From Euborellia annulipes (lineage: Eukaryota; Arthropoda; Insecta; Dermaptera; Anisolabididae), in the NCBI GenBank assembly GCA_023213315.1, contig JAKCPI010005376.1, positions 1 to 64,000 of the forward strand: 64,000 nucleotides of DNA. Reading direction: 5' to 3'. Positions 12,394 to 23,532 of this stretch are shown one piece after another (position 1 is the first letter of the stretch; every line of letters begins with the position of its first letter). The notes beneath the pieces are model-generated. The model saw only the letters and a program-made list of their open reading frames with translations, had not been told where the DNA came from and did no database searches. The translations under genes were made by a program, and so were the position numbers.

Positions 12394-12436
12394 GGCACTG
12401 AAGATGGCAACCGTTATGGTTACCGAAACGTCTGCC
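12394..12436 (+). ncRNA. Hammerhead ribozyme motif
   Basis: GGCA (stem I), CTGAAGA, stem II GGCAACC/GGTTACC with a short loop, GAAA, CG (minimal stem III), TC (cleavage-site UH), TGCC (stem I). All core positions match, and stem I pairs 4 of 4. Confidence 0.72.
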
Positions 12437-13139
12437 TGAATAAAAGTGTAAAGGTGTTCGACAACGCTGGTTTTATTCTTCCCAAAACTCCTTCCCCCCC
12501 CTCCCAGCATACAATTTTTTATTAAATTTTTTTTTATTTACAAAAATTCCTTTTTTAATTAATTTTTATTTAATATTTTTTGGGGTTGGGGGGGGGGGGG
12601 GGGGGGGGGAAATAATAAAATGAAGGGAAAAGATTAAAAAAAAAAAAAAAAAAACGATGTTTTGAGGGAATTTTTTTTTTTTTTTTATTATTTTATCTCG
12701 ATTACTTTTCTTACACATTTAGCACCGCCCCCCATTTTTCCTCATTACTTTAACGTTGTTGAGCCCTTTCAAACAATTAAATCATTTCAGATAATATATT
12801 TTCACTTTTTATTAGCTGTAAAAACCGAGTGAGAGAGAGAGAGAGAAGAAATGATGTAGAAAGAATGAAAGAACGAAGGGAGGAGACAAATGAGAGAGCT
12901 GAGAAATAACTGAACGCCTCTCTGACTCTAATTTAAGATTACAAACATTTATTTTCTTTTCTTTTTTTTTTTCAAATAAACGAGTTTATAATGAGCGAAT
13001 AAAATGATTTTTGGATTGTTCTCGTGCTTGAGGTTCAGGGTTCGCTTCTTGTCCCAAAAATTTATTTCAATTCAATTGGTTACCCATCAAATTAAACACT
13101 AGGTTATTTGTTTCAAAGGTTTTATTAATTAAAAATTAA

Positions 13140-13183
13140 CACTTAATACGTATTTCGACAATTTCTTGTCATCATCAGAAGTG
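13140..13183 (-). ncRNA. Hammerhead ribozyme motif, mirror copy
   Basis: Identical to 13198-13241 in core, stem II and stem I. Confidence 0.68.
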
Positions 13184-13197
13184 ATTACATTCTTAAT

Positions 13198-13241
13198 CAC
13201 TTCTGATGATGACAAGAAATTGTCGAAATACGTATTAAGTG
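13198..13241 (+). ncRNA. Hammerhead ribozyme motif with palindromic stem III
   Basis: CACTT (stem I), CTGATGA, GACAA-GAAA-TTGTC (perfect stem II with GNRA loop), GAAA, TACGTA (self-complementary), TT, AAGTG (stem I, pairs 5 of 5). TACGTA cannot fold on itself but could pair between two molecules. The mirror copy is at 13140-13183 on the minus strand. Confidence 0.68.
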
Positions 13242-13734
13242 TTAATTTTTAATTAATAAAACCTTGACAAATAACCTAGTGTTTAATTTGTATATTTAAT
13301 TTTAATTTACAAAATGTTTCAACGAGAACCAACGGTCGAAAGTTTAAATCTTATGGTTACCCATCATCTATTAGCCGTCTGTCTGTCCGTCTGTTGACCA
13401 ACTTTCCATTAGAATTTTGAAACGTAATTTTGCTTTCATATAGAGGACGTTATGGAGAGTTAAGGAAAAATACTCGGGTTCCCATTATTCGACGTAAAAA
13501 ATTCCAGAAAATGAATTTTCCCATTGGAAAGCATTGAGTTTTGTCTTGCCTTATGAAATAAAATCATCGGGTCCGAACTAGGGGTGTTAAATAAATTTAT
13601 TACGACCTGCTTAGAGGCACTAGTCCTCGGTAGCTAAGTCCAACAAATTTAAATACAATAACAAATACAACAAAACAAAAAAAAAAAAACAAAAAATGTA
13701 TGCCATTAATAACATCAACATGTTCATGCAATTC

Positions 13735-14080
13735 CATCGAAAGAAATGTTCAATTATGGGAAAAAATAATCTATCGATTATGAAAAATAATTGATTATTC
13801 CGATTATTGAAAAAATAATCAAATTTGAAAAAAAATATAATCGATTATGAAAAAAATAATCAAATTTGAAAAAAACGATTATGAAAAAAATTAATCGATT
13901 ATACCTTTTTTCCTCTAGTAAAATTTCTATTTTTTTCCTCTCGCGAATATCATTTGACTTTTTTTTTTTTTTTTTAGTAAAACGAAAATTTTTTTTTTAA
14001 TTTCCTTTTTCTCCAAAAAATAATCGAAATAATAGATTATTTTTTAAGGAAATAAATGAATAATCGATTATTTTGCGCAG
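13735..14080. repeat. ATCGATTAT-rich simple repeat ending in a hAT-like end
   Basis: Many units of AATCGATTAT and AATCAAATTTGAAAAA, then TTTTGCGCAGGCCTAG. The GCAGGCCTA end is typical of some hAT elements, but no partner end is clear. Confidence 0.5.
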
Positions 14081-14089
14081 GCCTAGTCC

Positions 14090-15938
14090 GAATAGGAGAC
14101 CCTTGGTACTAGCATATACATGGGCGCGCTAGCCACGCTTGGTTCGCCCTTTGAAAAAGGGGAGAATTATTTATTATATAAAAAATAAATATTATATTAT
14201 AAAAATATTTTATTTTCATTTATATATCTAATTGATTGTATAATATTCATTGTTTTCTGTATAAATATGTAATAAATATGTCGCAAATATAAATAAAATA
14301 TTTTTATAATATAAATATAATATTTATTTTTTATACTATAAATAATTCTAAATAAAAAAAAAAAAATGACAACCCAAGTTTTGAACTTGGGATCCCTGGA
14401 TTACTAACCCTCTCCTCTACCCGTTACGCTATAAGCTTTAGTTGTTGATATGCTTTCTTTGAGCCTTATAACAATCCTTTTCAGATTTTAAAATTTCAGA
14501 TGAGAAAAAAATTGTTACAGGGCGCATTGGACGAAAAGTTCGATCAGGATACAAATATTTTTCAGTATAGATTCACCATATAAAAGGAGATAAAAAATCG
14601 GTGACGAGTCAACCGTGTACTCTCCTTGTAAGCCTGATGTTTTGTATTCCATGAAGATGGTAAAAAAAAAAAACTGTTCCTTTTATTCTACTCTTTTATC
14701 CTACAAATTTATAAAAAATGGCGACAAAAATAGAATACTTTCGACTAATAACCTGAAAGTAAAATACTTATAGAGCTATTTCGAAATACATACGTATTTT
14801 ACGTCATTAGATTTTCATTAAAAAAAAAAAAAAAAAAAAAAAAATTATATTAAAAATATTTTTCTTTCTCTCTCCATTAATGTTGTTGTCTAGATCAACA
14901 ACAAAAAACTAGTTCAAGGTCACGAACAATCTACTTTTTTTCACTTTCTCTCATTCCATAGAAAAAAAAAAAAATTGACAAATTTATAAAAGCAATACGT
15001 ACGTGTATTATACAATTTTCTGGTCCAAATGGATAAATAAAAAATAAATAAATGGGAAGCGTAACCAATTTCATTCCCTAGGTAATCATAAACATTGACA
15101 CACACACACACACACAGTCGTTCCTATATTGTTTCCTCATGCATTAAAAATCATTTTTTTTTTTTTTTTTTGTTCTGCATGCAGCTAAGGCTTTCACGGT
15201 CGAATTTACTGACGACTATAAAAAGAAAGAACAAGTTGTGTAATTTATTTCTTTTTCTTTCTTTCATTCTTTTCTTCTGTATATTTCAAGATTTCGATAG
15301 TGAAATTTTTTTTTACTTTCTATTACTATATAATAGTAAGGGGAAAGTATTATGATCATGAAAAATTTATTTTTCTTTACGTTTCAAGTCAAAAAAAAAA
15401 AAATCTTTTTTGACTGATAAGGAAATAAGGTTGCAAGAAATTTTATACCTCAGGGCACCTTCGGGTTGAAAACGACCCGGAACCTTTTCTAAATAGAATC
15501 GAAACCCTAAATCCAAAAAAATCGCATTTTCTCTGAATACGTTCTTTTCATTTAAACAATTAAGTTTATTAGATTTAAAAAAAAATAAAAAAAATTTTAC
15601 AATAGGTGTACAAAATATCCTAAGTTTATGATAGAGAAAAACTAAAAAAATTAAAAATTTTTGAAGTCTAAATTTGACTGGCGGTATCTCGGTTAATATT
15701 GGGAATACGAATTTGTTATGTGTACCAAATTGTAGAAAATTTAATGCTCTACAACTTTGCATTGGAGTAAGGTGGACAACATATTCTTAGTTTACAAGAT
15801 ATAAGCAAAAAACTGAAAAATGTCCAAGATTTTTGAAGTTTTTACCCCCCCCCCCCCTCACCCGTCCAAATTAGCACAGGGTCCTCTTTCGAAAACTTAG
15901 GACATCCTGGCGCACACCCAATAACCTGTAAACAGGGA
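14090..15938. other. AT-rich, no gene seen; scattered tRNA-like scraps
   Basis: An inverted AT repeat at 14165-14345 (AAAATAAATATTATATTATA and inverse). A B-box-like piece near 14377-14450 reads as a minus-strand tRNA-type SINE head. (CA)n at 15095-15114. Poly-A at 14820-14843. Confidence 0.5.
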
Positions 15939-16210
15939 ACTCTACGAGGAGAGGGAGTTGCTGTGACATCCCGTCCTATGGAAGTGTCGTAAAGAAGGTT
16001 CCCTCTCAGTGATGCGAAAGGAGTAGGTGCTGAAGGAGTTCCTCCTCAAACTAGGACATCCTCCCTAGCATAGAAGAAGTTGGACAAAAGGAACCAGAAA
16101 TAACAATTAGTGTACTTGCTAGAACCCAGGATGGAGAAGTTAGAGATAGGAAATAGTGTAACTGGGTGCCGGTAGAGGGCTACGGCCGTTTGGGTTTGAG
16201 GTGGGTTAGA
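15939..16210 (+). mobile_element. SINE-1 partial copy
   Basis: Body from CTACGAGGAGAGGGAG to GGGTTTGAGGTG; the head is missing. Confidence 0.75.
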
Positions 16211-16239
16211 AGAAAGTCTTGAATCTTGATAGGTCAAAA

Positions 16240-17455
16240 CAAAAGGGTTTAAATCAAAAATTTTATATTAAAAAAAATATATTTTATTGTAACTATAAAG
16301 ACTTAATAACAATCTTTGGTTTAAAAACATTTTTTGTTTGTTTTTTTGTTTATTTAAAGACAGGATTTTATTTTGCATACTAGCTACACAGCACGCCTTC
16401 ATCTCTTCTTTTAAAAGGAAAATTTTCTAAATTGCCTTTAATTTTAACTTGATTTAAATTAAATAAATTAAAACACAAGGCGATATATTTCTAAAGGTTG
16501 TTTCACTGACACAAATACTACACCAATATTCACTGAGAACATGAAGTGAGACTTTAACCTCTCCTTCAATAGTTTGCATTTAAATCCTGTCCTTATTACA
16601 TATCACATTACAAAACGAGTTTAAAGGCCTAAATGCCTAATTTTAATCTAATGAGTAAAATACAAAAATTATAAAAGAACACTGTGCACTATTTTTTAAA
16701 TATATATCCTAATAAAATAAATGTTTTTGAAAAGAAGATCAATGGCGTAGCATTCCCCGTCTCTTAGAAATGCGCCTCAAAATCTACAACCATTTTTGAC
16801 TTACCGTCTTCTTTTCTGGTCTGATAGCCAAAAAAAAGAAAAAAAAAATTGATAACGAAAAAATATTAGAAATAAAAGTTTTATAACTTGTTAAATAATT
16901 ATTTCCAAAAAAAATAGAAATAAAATTTAGTGAAAGGCTGGAGATCCTGGGTTCGATTCCCGAGAGCCATGGAATAATTGACACATCAACATACAAATCG
17001 TTTAAAAAAAAAAGACTTTTTTAATTGTTTTTGTTACGAAATCATATTGTGAATATATTTTCTAAATTGAAAATCGATGAAATATTAATATCAAAGATAG
17101 AATGATTTTTTTCTTTCTTTGTTTTCCAAAAATTGCTCGTAACGATTCAATTACATAGAAGGTGAAACAAAAAAAAATAAAGTTGTACGTTTATTAATTT
17201 CAATATAATACATCAAACGTAATGTTAAATTAAATAATATCAAGGTTAAAAAAAATATATATATATATATATATAAATGTATTCTGGTTGGTTATTTGTA
17301 TTTCCACGAAAACCAAAAACAAAATAGTTCAAAAATAAAACCACAATGAGAGGAATATTTTGACAGAAAAAATTTAATACTTTGCTCTATATAGGCCTAC
17401 TGATCCAAGAAATTAACACACCAAAAAACTATTATATTGTATATTGATTACAACC
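16240..17455. other. AT-rich, no gene seen
   Basis: A tRNA-like block with B box GGGTTCGATTCCC at 16930-16975 matches one inside 21879-22387. (AT)n at 17255-17273. Confidence 0.55.
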
Positions 17456-17456
17456 G

Positions 17457-17818
17457 TGAAGTTACATTATTTACTATCTCTAACTCCTCATGAGTTCAGT
17501 TCTAGCTAGAGATTCTTTCTGGTTCCACCCCGTTCCTTTTATCCAACTTCATCTATGCTAAGGAGGATGTCCTAGTTTGAGGAGGAATTCCCTCAGAACC
17601 TTCTCCTTTCGAAGAATTCATCACTGAGAGGGAGCCTTTTTTACGTCACCTCCAGATGACAGAATGTCACAGCAACTCCTTCTCCTCGTAGAGTTGCCAT
17701 GGGGCTATTGTGATGAGATCCGATATTTTATTTAATGAAAAATTCCTCAAGCCCAGGATTTGAATACGGACCTCCTTTGTAGAAGTCGACATCCTAGCTC
17801 ACCACACTAGCGCGCCCC
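17457..17818 (-). mobile_element. SINE-1 copy
   Basis: Body plus a recognisable tRNA-like head at 17750-17815; the end block is missing. Confidence 0.78.
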
Positions 17819-18555
17819 CTCATTAATTTAAAAAACAAGAATACTGTAACAATTTTTTATTATTTTTCGTTTGAGCGATTTAATTATTAAAATTAATTGA
17901 CATAAATTTTTCATAAAGCGAGACAGATAGAATCCAATGCTTTCCTATGAGTAAAAATTATAAATTTTTTGAGCCTCTTTCTCTTAATTTAAAGAACTGA
18001 ATATTTTTCCATAATATCCTGCAAAATTTCATTTCAAAATTATTACGGTTAAACAGGTGACAGACAGACAAACCGACAAACACTCCGCAATTATACCGTA
18101 TATAGATTTTAAAGACTTTAGAATTATTTTTAATGAAAAAATTATCTTTTAGTAATAATTAAATAAAGAGGAAACTTAATCATAATGAGGAACTACACAC
18201 CAAAATTTTAAACAAGTTAATTAATTTAATTAATTTAATTTTTGAATTAAATTGTTTTAAAAATATTTATAACAACAACTCTATGCCAGTCAATCCAAAA
18301 TTTAAGTTTTTGTTTTTTTGTTATTCAAATTTTAATACCGAAACAATATACCACATAGTTCTAAATAATAATTTTATTAGAAATACAAACGTATATATCT
18401 TTTTAATATTTGTTTAAGGTCTTTTTCGAAATTTAGAATCCGTCCCTATTTATTTCAATGAATTGCTATCCAATTTTTTCGCCTGTGACGGGTCTTCTAT
18501 CATCAAAATAAAAATATATTTGATTTTATTAAAATTAAATTGCTATTTTAATTGT

Positions 18556-18822
18556 ATATATGGACCCTGTTACGCATTAGTGTTTCAAGCGCCAGCTACC
18601 GAGTTATGAGAAAACTAACATTAAAGTTTTTTGTTTTCATTGGATTATATATAATTTTTTTTTTTTGTCAATTGTGCAAGTAACATTTAATATAAATTTT
18701 TTTAGGACATATTTCATAAAAAATACTATTAATTATAGTATTTGAAACAATATTCCGTGCTTAACTCAATTTTTAATTTTTTTGGCACTTGACACACTAA
18801 TGCATAACAGGGTCCATATATA
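18556..18822. mobile_element. MITE of the GGACCCTGTTA family, copy 1
   Basis: TIRs TATATATGGACCCTGTTACG and the inverse CGTAACAGGGTCC-type end at 18802-18822. It lies 140 bp beyond the gene C stop. Confidence 0.78.
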
Positions 18823-18958
18823 ATTATTGATATTAATGCTGTGTTAATTTCTTAGAGCAGTGTATTTTCCATTTGTCTAAGACGTTGAATACTTTCTCTT
18901 TGTTTGCATCACTACCCTCTTAATGTTGAATTAAAAAAAAAAAATTATTTACACCTAT

Positions 18959-19222
18959 CTAGACATGATTATGATGACTCTGATCTGTTTCTTGATGTTG
19001 TTGATACTCCTGTGGATGATTGCCATGTCCCTCTTTTCTCACAACGGCATTAAATCCATTCACTTTATCAGCCGTGTAGTCGACAATTCTTGTAGTGCCA
19101 TCAGGCTCTAAAAGTGTATAGGATCCTTTAACTACATCTCCATCTCTTGTCTCCCATTGGTTCTTGAAATCTCCAGTATGGAAATCTTTTACGCCATACG
19201 AGAAGGCGTATTTAGGCGGGGC
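18959..19222 (-). CDS. Cuticular protein gene C, last coding exon (RR-2 chitin-binding domain)
   Basis: Terminal exon, 87 codons plus TAG, of a secreted structural cuticle protein that by family binds chitin in the exoskeleton. The minus strand shows a clean acceptor (tattttccag) and then [11 protein letters not shown]. The RR-2 hallmarks follow in order: HTGD at about residue 16, [26 protein letters not shown] and [11 protein letters not shown]. The tail is rich in His and Gln ([16 protein letters not shown]). It joins in phase 0 to the exon at 21311-21421, giving DYD then APPKY, the same intron position as genes B and D. Two differences from its neighbours are F in place of P in KDFHTGD and V in place of H in DKVNGF. 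No perfect AATAAA is visible after the stop; an AATAAT-like run lies a few bases downstream. A SINE-1 copy sits about 75 bp upstream in the intron. Confidence 0.92.
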   Translation of the reverse strand, partial: APPKYAFSYGVKDFHTGDFKNQWETRDGDVVKGSYTLLEPDGTTRIVDYTADKVNGFNAVVRKEGHGNHPQEYQQHQETDQSHHNHV

Positions 19223-19296
19223 CTGGAAAATATAGAACATTTCAATGATTATTTGACATTCTCCCGTGTTTCAGTGCAAGAAGACTCACACCTCAC

Positions 19297-19640
19297 ACCC
19301 AACTACATAATTTCCTATCTCTAACTCCTCCTCCTGCGTTTGTTTCTATCTAATGAACTTAGGTTTATTTCTGGTTCCTTTTATCCTACCACTTCTATCC
19401 TAGGGAGAATATCTTAGTTTGAAGAGGCACCCACCGACTCCTTTCGGAATCCTATTCCTAGGAATAGGAACATTCTACAGGGCGGTATGTCACAAGCAAC
19501 TACCTCTCCTCGTAGAGGCCTGGTGAGATCCAATATTCCAATCCAGTGCCTGCTTGAGGATTTGTTTACATTAAATAAATATTTTTATTTAATCACAAAT
19601 TCCCGCACGCCGAGGATGTGAACACGGATCTTCTTTGCAA
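19297..19640 (-). mobile_element. SINE-1 copy in the gene C intron beside the RR-2 exon
   Basis: A diverged copy whose body matches the family in pieces (CTCTCCTCGTAGAG, CCAATATTCCAATCCAG). It is read on the minus strand, so it has the same direction as gene C. Confidence 0.8.
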
Positions 19641-20191
19641 AACTTTTTAATTAGGTGATATGTTTCAATGACATAATACACATTTAGTATAAGGAGAATA
19701 ACTAGAGAGCAGCTAATTATATTTTCGGCTAATGTATAAAATACGGCCAATGATTTTTTACTATGTTAGTAAACTTTTTAAGGTTTCTTTCTTTATCCAT
19801 TCTCTTTATTAGCCTAAATAAGAGCGCGGAAAGCCAATTTGGACCAAATATCTCTAAAAATAAAGAAAATATAGAAGAAAGACGAAGATGACTTTAACGT
19901 ATAAAAAGGGTATTTTAACTTACTTTTTCGTGTTTTTTCCTTGATTCATTGTATTTATCATCCAAAAAAAAAAACATAAATTAACTTATTTTGATTGTGA
20001 TTACTGTATTATTTAATAAAATATAATAGAAAAATTCTTGTTTATTTATCTGTCCTCTGTCACGTTATTGAAGCAAATTTTATTGAAGCTAATTTCATGT
20101 CAGTTCAATCAGTTAAATAATTGGCTAATCTTTAAAATAAAGTGTCCAGCCACCCAGAGAGCCAGGAGTGATTCTTTCGTTCTTCTTTTCT

Positions 20192-20489
20192 TATTTTCTT
20201 TTATTATTCCCTCAGTGCTGACGTTTCGGTCCTGTTTAGACCATTCTCAATACAGAACAATTCACAATGGTAAATGAATACAAATTTAATTGAAAATTAA
20301 TTGAATATTTACCATTAGGGCTGTCATTATTAATTTCAATTTTAATGACCGCCCTAATGGTAAATATTCAATTAATTTGTTTAAATTTGTATGCATTTTC
20401 CTAAGATTATTGTGAATTGTTCAGTATTGATAGCTCTGAGGATGGCCCTGAACAGGACCGAAACGTCAGCACTGAGGGAATAATAAGAG
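20192..20489. mobile_element. Palindromic element with paired hammerhead motifs
   Basis: The left arm mirrors the right arm around about 20332; the right arm has one 25-bp extra piece. The arms end in TTTTCTTTTATTATTCCC and its inverse. More distant mirrored pieces at 19655-19720 and 20490-20625 (AGCAGCTAATTATATTTT, GGTGATATG) suggest it sits in a larger inverted structure. Confidence 0.72.
20432..20470 (+). ncRNA. Hammerhead ribozyme motif
   Basis: AGCT (stem I), CTGAGGA, GGCCCTG-AA-CAGGACC (stem II, one mismatch), GAAA, CG, TC, AGC (stem I). Full core match. The mirror copy at 20216-20252 (minus) has a damaged CTGANGA box (TTGAGAA). Confidence 0.68.
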
Positions 20490-20988
20490 AAAATATAATT
20501 AGCTGCTCGCTCTTTTTATTCTCCTTCTACTACATCAATATTAAATAATACATGTATTTCATCTTCAGAGACAGTATTTTGACATTACGTATAAACGTTA
20601 AAACATATCACCTAGTATATCATTTATTATAGTGAAAATCTAATTTAATTAAAATTAACTTTGTAATTTAAAAAGTTTTTCACCCTCGTCTTGTCTTATA
20701 TCTCTAATTATTTCACTCCCCCATTTATATAAGAGGCAGTTTTGGGAAATAAAATTTAATGTGCTGAGAGTGGGGTGCGCGCATCAGCTGGAACAAATTT
20801 GCATATGGGATTTCCTTCATCCATATTTAGGCTAGATATTACACAATAAAATAATATAGATGACTGGAATTTATTATTATTATTATTACTAGGTGATATG
20901 TTTCAATTAATTAATATACTTGATACGTATTTCGAAACTTACAACCAACGGTAAAATTGATTAAATAAATATATACTTCAAGATATTT

Positions 20989-21235
20989 GGACCCTGTTAT
21001 GCAATGGTGTGTCAAAGACCAAAAAATTAAAATTGAGTTAAGCAGGGAATATTGTTTCAAATGTTATAATTAATAGTATTTTTTATGAAATATATCCTAA
21101 AAAAATTTATATTTAATGTTACTTGCACAATTGACAAAAAAAATTGTATATAATCCAATGAAAACAAAAAACTTGAATGTTAATTTTCTCAAATCTCTGT
21201 AGCTGGCGCTTGACACACTAATGCGTAACAGGGTC
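20989..21235. mobile_element. MITE of the GGACCCTGTTA family, copy 2
   Basis: GGACCCTGTTATGCAATGGT to ATGCGTAACAGGGTCC. The inside matches copy 1 in inverse. It lies in the gene C intron, 75 bp from exon 2. A third, one-ended copy is at 419-548. Confidence 0.78.
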
Positions 21236-21310
21236 CATATATATATTATTTTAAAGTAAATATGTATTAAATGGTCTCAGTAGCAGAAAGCTAAAAAAAT
21301 ATAAACATAC

Positions 21311-21421
21311 GTCATAATCGATGGCATGCTCTTCGTGATTAAAGTCTGAGTGATGGACCACAACTGGAATTGCTTGAATGACGGCGACTAGAAGAAATGA
21401 ACTAAGAATACTAAACAATAT
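21311..21421 (-). CDS. Cuticular protein gene C, exon 2 (signal peptide and linker)
   Basis: Internal exon of 37 codons with acceptor tttgtttcag and donor GAC/gtatgt. It reads ILFSILSSFLLVAVIQA, then IPVVVHHSDFNHEEHAIDYD. The first 17 residues are the hydrophobic core and probable cleavage site (after VIQA) of a signal peptide; the rest is a short His-rich linker. Phase 0 on both sides joins it perfectly to the RR-2 exon at 18959-19222. The start codon must come from an upstream exon that I could not identify. A candidate promoter and leader exon at 24545-24721 has a good donor but no ATG. A GGACCCTGTTA MITE ends only about 75 bp downstream of the donor. Confidence 0.85.
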
Positions 21422-21511
21422 CTGAAACAAATTGGAGAAAAATTGCGTGTGATTATTCATATGTCATATAATGTATTTCGATAGTTAAAAGTAGTCACAA
21501 TAGATTTTTTA

Positions 21512-22625
21512 CTTTCTCTTACCTCTATATATGTTAATATAGAGATATATAGAAAGAAAGTATTGATTCATGTCAAAATTTCGATGTCGAGATTTTGATG
21601 GATATGATATCCCCTGAATCCAAAAAAGTGGTTTTCCCAACATTGTCTGTGTGTCTGTCTGTTTGTGTTGAATTTAAAGAGGATAGCTACGAGGTTGAAA
21701 TTTCATATTTATGTTAGGTACCCTCCTGGGGTGTGAAAATAAGCTTTTAAAACAAATTCGGCCAAAGTGTACTATTACTTTACTGATGTACTTATTCAGT
21801 TTTTTACTTTTTTTTTTTTTTGTTTGTTCTAATAATTTTTATTTAAAATTCAAAAATCGGATAAATAGTTAAATATTTTTCGAGATCTATATATTTGAAT
21901 AAGATTATAGTATTCAAAATACCTCGATACGGACTTAACTAGTCATAGATATATTTAGCAAGACTGTGAGTCATAGGCGTAGCCAGGGGGAGGTTCAAAC
22001 CCCCATGGGACCCAAGCCATGACTAGATATTTAATACAAATTATATTTCACATAGGGCAAGAGAAAGTAAAATATATTAATTTACTCTAGCTAAAAAACA
22101 AACCAAAATGATTTATAAATACCCAAAAATAATCTTAAATTTTTGAAAAAAATTTCTTTATCCCCCCCCCCATCAAAAATCTCTGGCTACGCCAATGCTG
22201 TGAGTGTTGTTTATTGGCGAGGCCAAACATCCCATGACCCCGGGAATCGAACTCAGGTCGAGGGTCCGGTGGCCTGGTCCAATGGACATCACGCCTATGC
22301 CCCGCAAAAGACTGGAGATCCTGAATTCGATTTCTGGGAGCCATGGGATGTTTGGCCTCACCAATAAACAACACTCACAGTCTTGTTAAATATTTTTTAG
22401 ATGCTCTTTAAAATGTATATTCTCATTTTGATCTCAAAATTGTTTGAAGACCACTTTACTCATGTACTTCATAGGAAAGATAGGAGAAATGGTTGTCATG
22501 GTAACAAAATATATATATTTTCTCATGTTTATAAATTTTACATTTTGAATTTTAATATATCCGCGGAAACAAAATATATGTCGACACGAAAAATGTGGTG
22601 TGACAAGTCACACCAATTTTTTTTT
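21512..22625 (+). mobile_element. HR repeat interrupted by a 510-bp insertion
   Basis: Left end TTTTTACTTTCTCTTACC with hairpin partner AGAAAGAAAGTATTG; right end AATGTGGTGTGACAAGTCAC. The element resumes at 22388 (TAGATGCTCTTTAAAATG) after an insertion that duplicated TTAAATATTTTT. It spans the region just upstream of gene C exon 2. Confidence 0.75.
21879..22387. mobile_element. Composite insertion with two tRNA-like blocks and inverted arms
   Basis: Flanked by TTAAATATTTTT on both sides (about 21867-21878 and 22388 on). Inner arms near 22196-22240 and 22340-22386 mirror each other (GTGAGTGTTGTTTATTGG, GGCCAAACATCCCATG). Two tRNA-like blocks with B boxes GGGAATCGAACTCAGG (inverse) and GAATTCGATTTC lie between them. 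A further pair GGCGTAGCCAGG/CTGGCTACGCC brackets 21972-22197. The second block recurs at 16930-16975. Confidence 0.65.
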
Positions 22626-22639
22626 TCAATTAATTAATA

Positions 22640-23530
22640 AGTCTAAAAAGTTTGAATTATGACTTGAAATAAAAGCGTGGGGCGCTCCAAGGAGAGTTCA
22701 AAGAATAGACAATTCTTTAATCTAACTATTTTTGTGATGGCATTCTACTATATTCTCTATACCTTTGTGATTGCCTTTGTAATATGATAAATTTTTGTTA
22801 CAATCTAAAATATTCAAAGAATTTTTTTTTTTTTTTTTTAATTAAAATAACTTATTACCATGTCAAATAAGGAATCTAGACTAGCTCTTGCGCGAAATAT
22901 AGAATGTTAAATATTTCATTTTTTTTAATATATTAAACAAAAAATGTTATCTCCACTGACTTATTTAATTAGTTACTTAATTTATATTAATAATTTTTTT
23001 TTTCCAGAGTCTAATAATAATTTAACCATTATTTGAAAATGAAAAATTTAATAAATTTTTCATTTTCCCTCTTCTCATTTAACGAGACAGTTTGTATCTA
23101 CTGTATCTAATTACTTGTTGAAAAAAAAAAAGAATTTTAATAAAAAGTACTCAACGTATTTTAGAGATTATATTAAGGGTCGAGTCTCGTTTTTTTTTTT
23201 TTTTTTTTTTTTCATTAAACTGCTCTTTGATCAAATTGTCTCGATTGCGAATAGAACTCTAGAGGTTAAATAATAGATTGGTACTCTGATCTGTTGTCGA
23301 TTTTTCTGACGAGACAATTTGTTTTTTAAATCGGTAAATAATTATATTAGCCAGCTTTGGTGGGCTTCGGTCCCCTTGAATCCCTCCCTTGACTGGCCCT
23401 CCAGCCTGCGTCGTTCCTTAATCGTGAGCCGTAGACAAATCATGTTAATATACATTTCGACAATAGTTTATTAAAAATTATTACAATATATAAATACCCT
23501 CAGTTAAAAAAAAAATTGCATTATAATTGT
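22640..23530. other. AT-rich, no gene seen
   Basis: Upstream of gene C exon 2. Poly-A and poly-T runs. No first exon of gene C recognised here. Confidence 0.5.
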
Positions 23531-23532
23531 TA

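Larger units (their letters stand above)
12183..12484. mobile_element. Palindromic element with paired hammerhead motifs
   Basis: The left arm (12183-12297) and right arm (12368-12484) are near-perfect inverted copies around a 70-bp spacer. Each arm carries a hammerhead motif pointing outward. The outer ends read GGGAAGAATAAAACCAGC and its inverse. Confidence 0.8.
13088..13290. mobile_element. 203-bp near-perfect palindrome with paired hammerhead motifs
   Basis: Arms of about 100 bp meet with only a few unpaired bases near 13189-13192. The outer ends are CAAATTAAACACTAGGTTAT and its inverse. Both arms hold the same hammerhead-like motif. Confidence 0.8.

Noticed and set aside
14651..14690. 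CATGAAGATGG as a hammerhead core
   Set aside because: No GAAAC partner and no stem II.
22135..22389. Four overlapping open frames on both strands
   Set aside because: All fall in a SINE-like, mirrored insertion with tRNA-like blocks; no protein similarity recognised.
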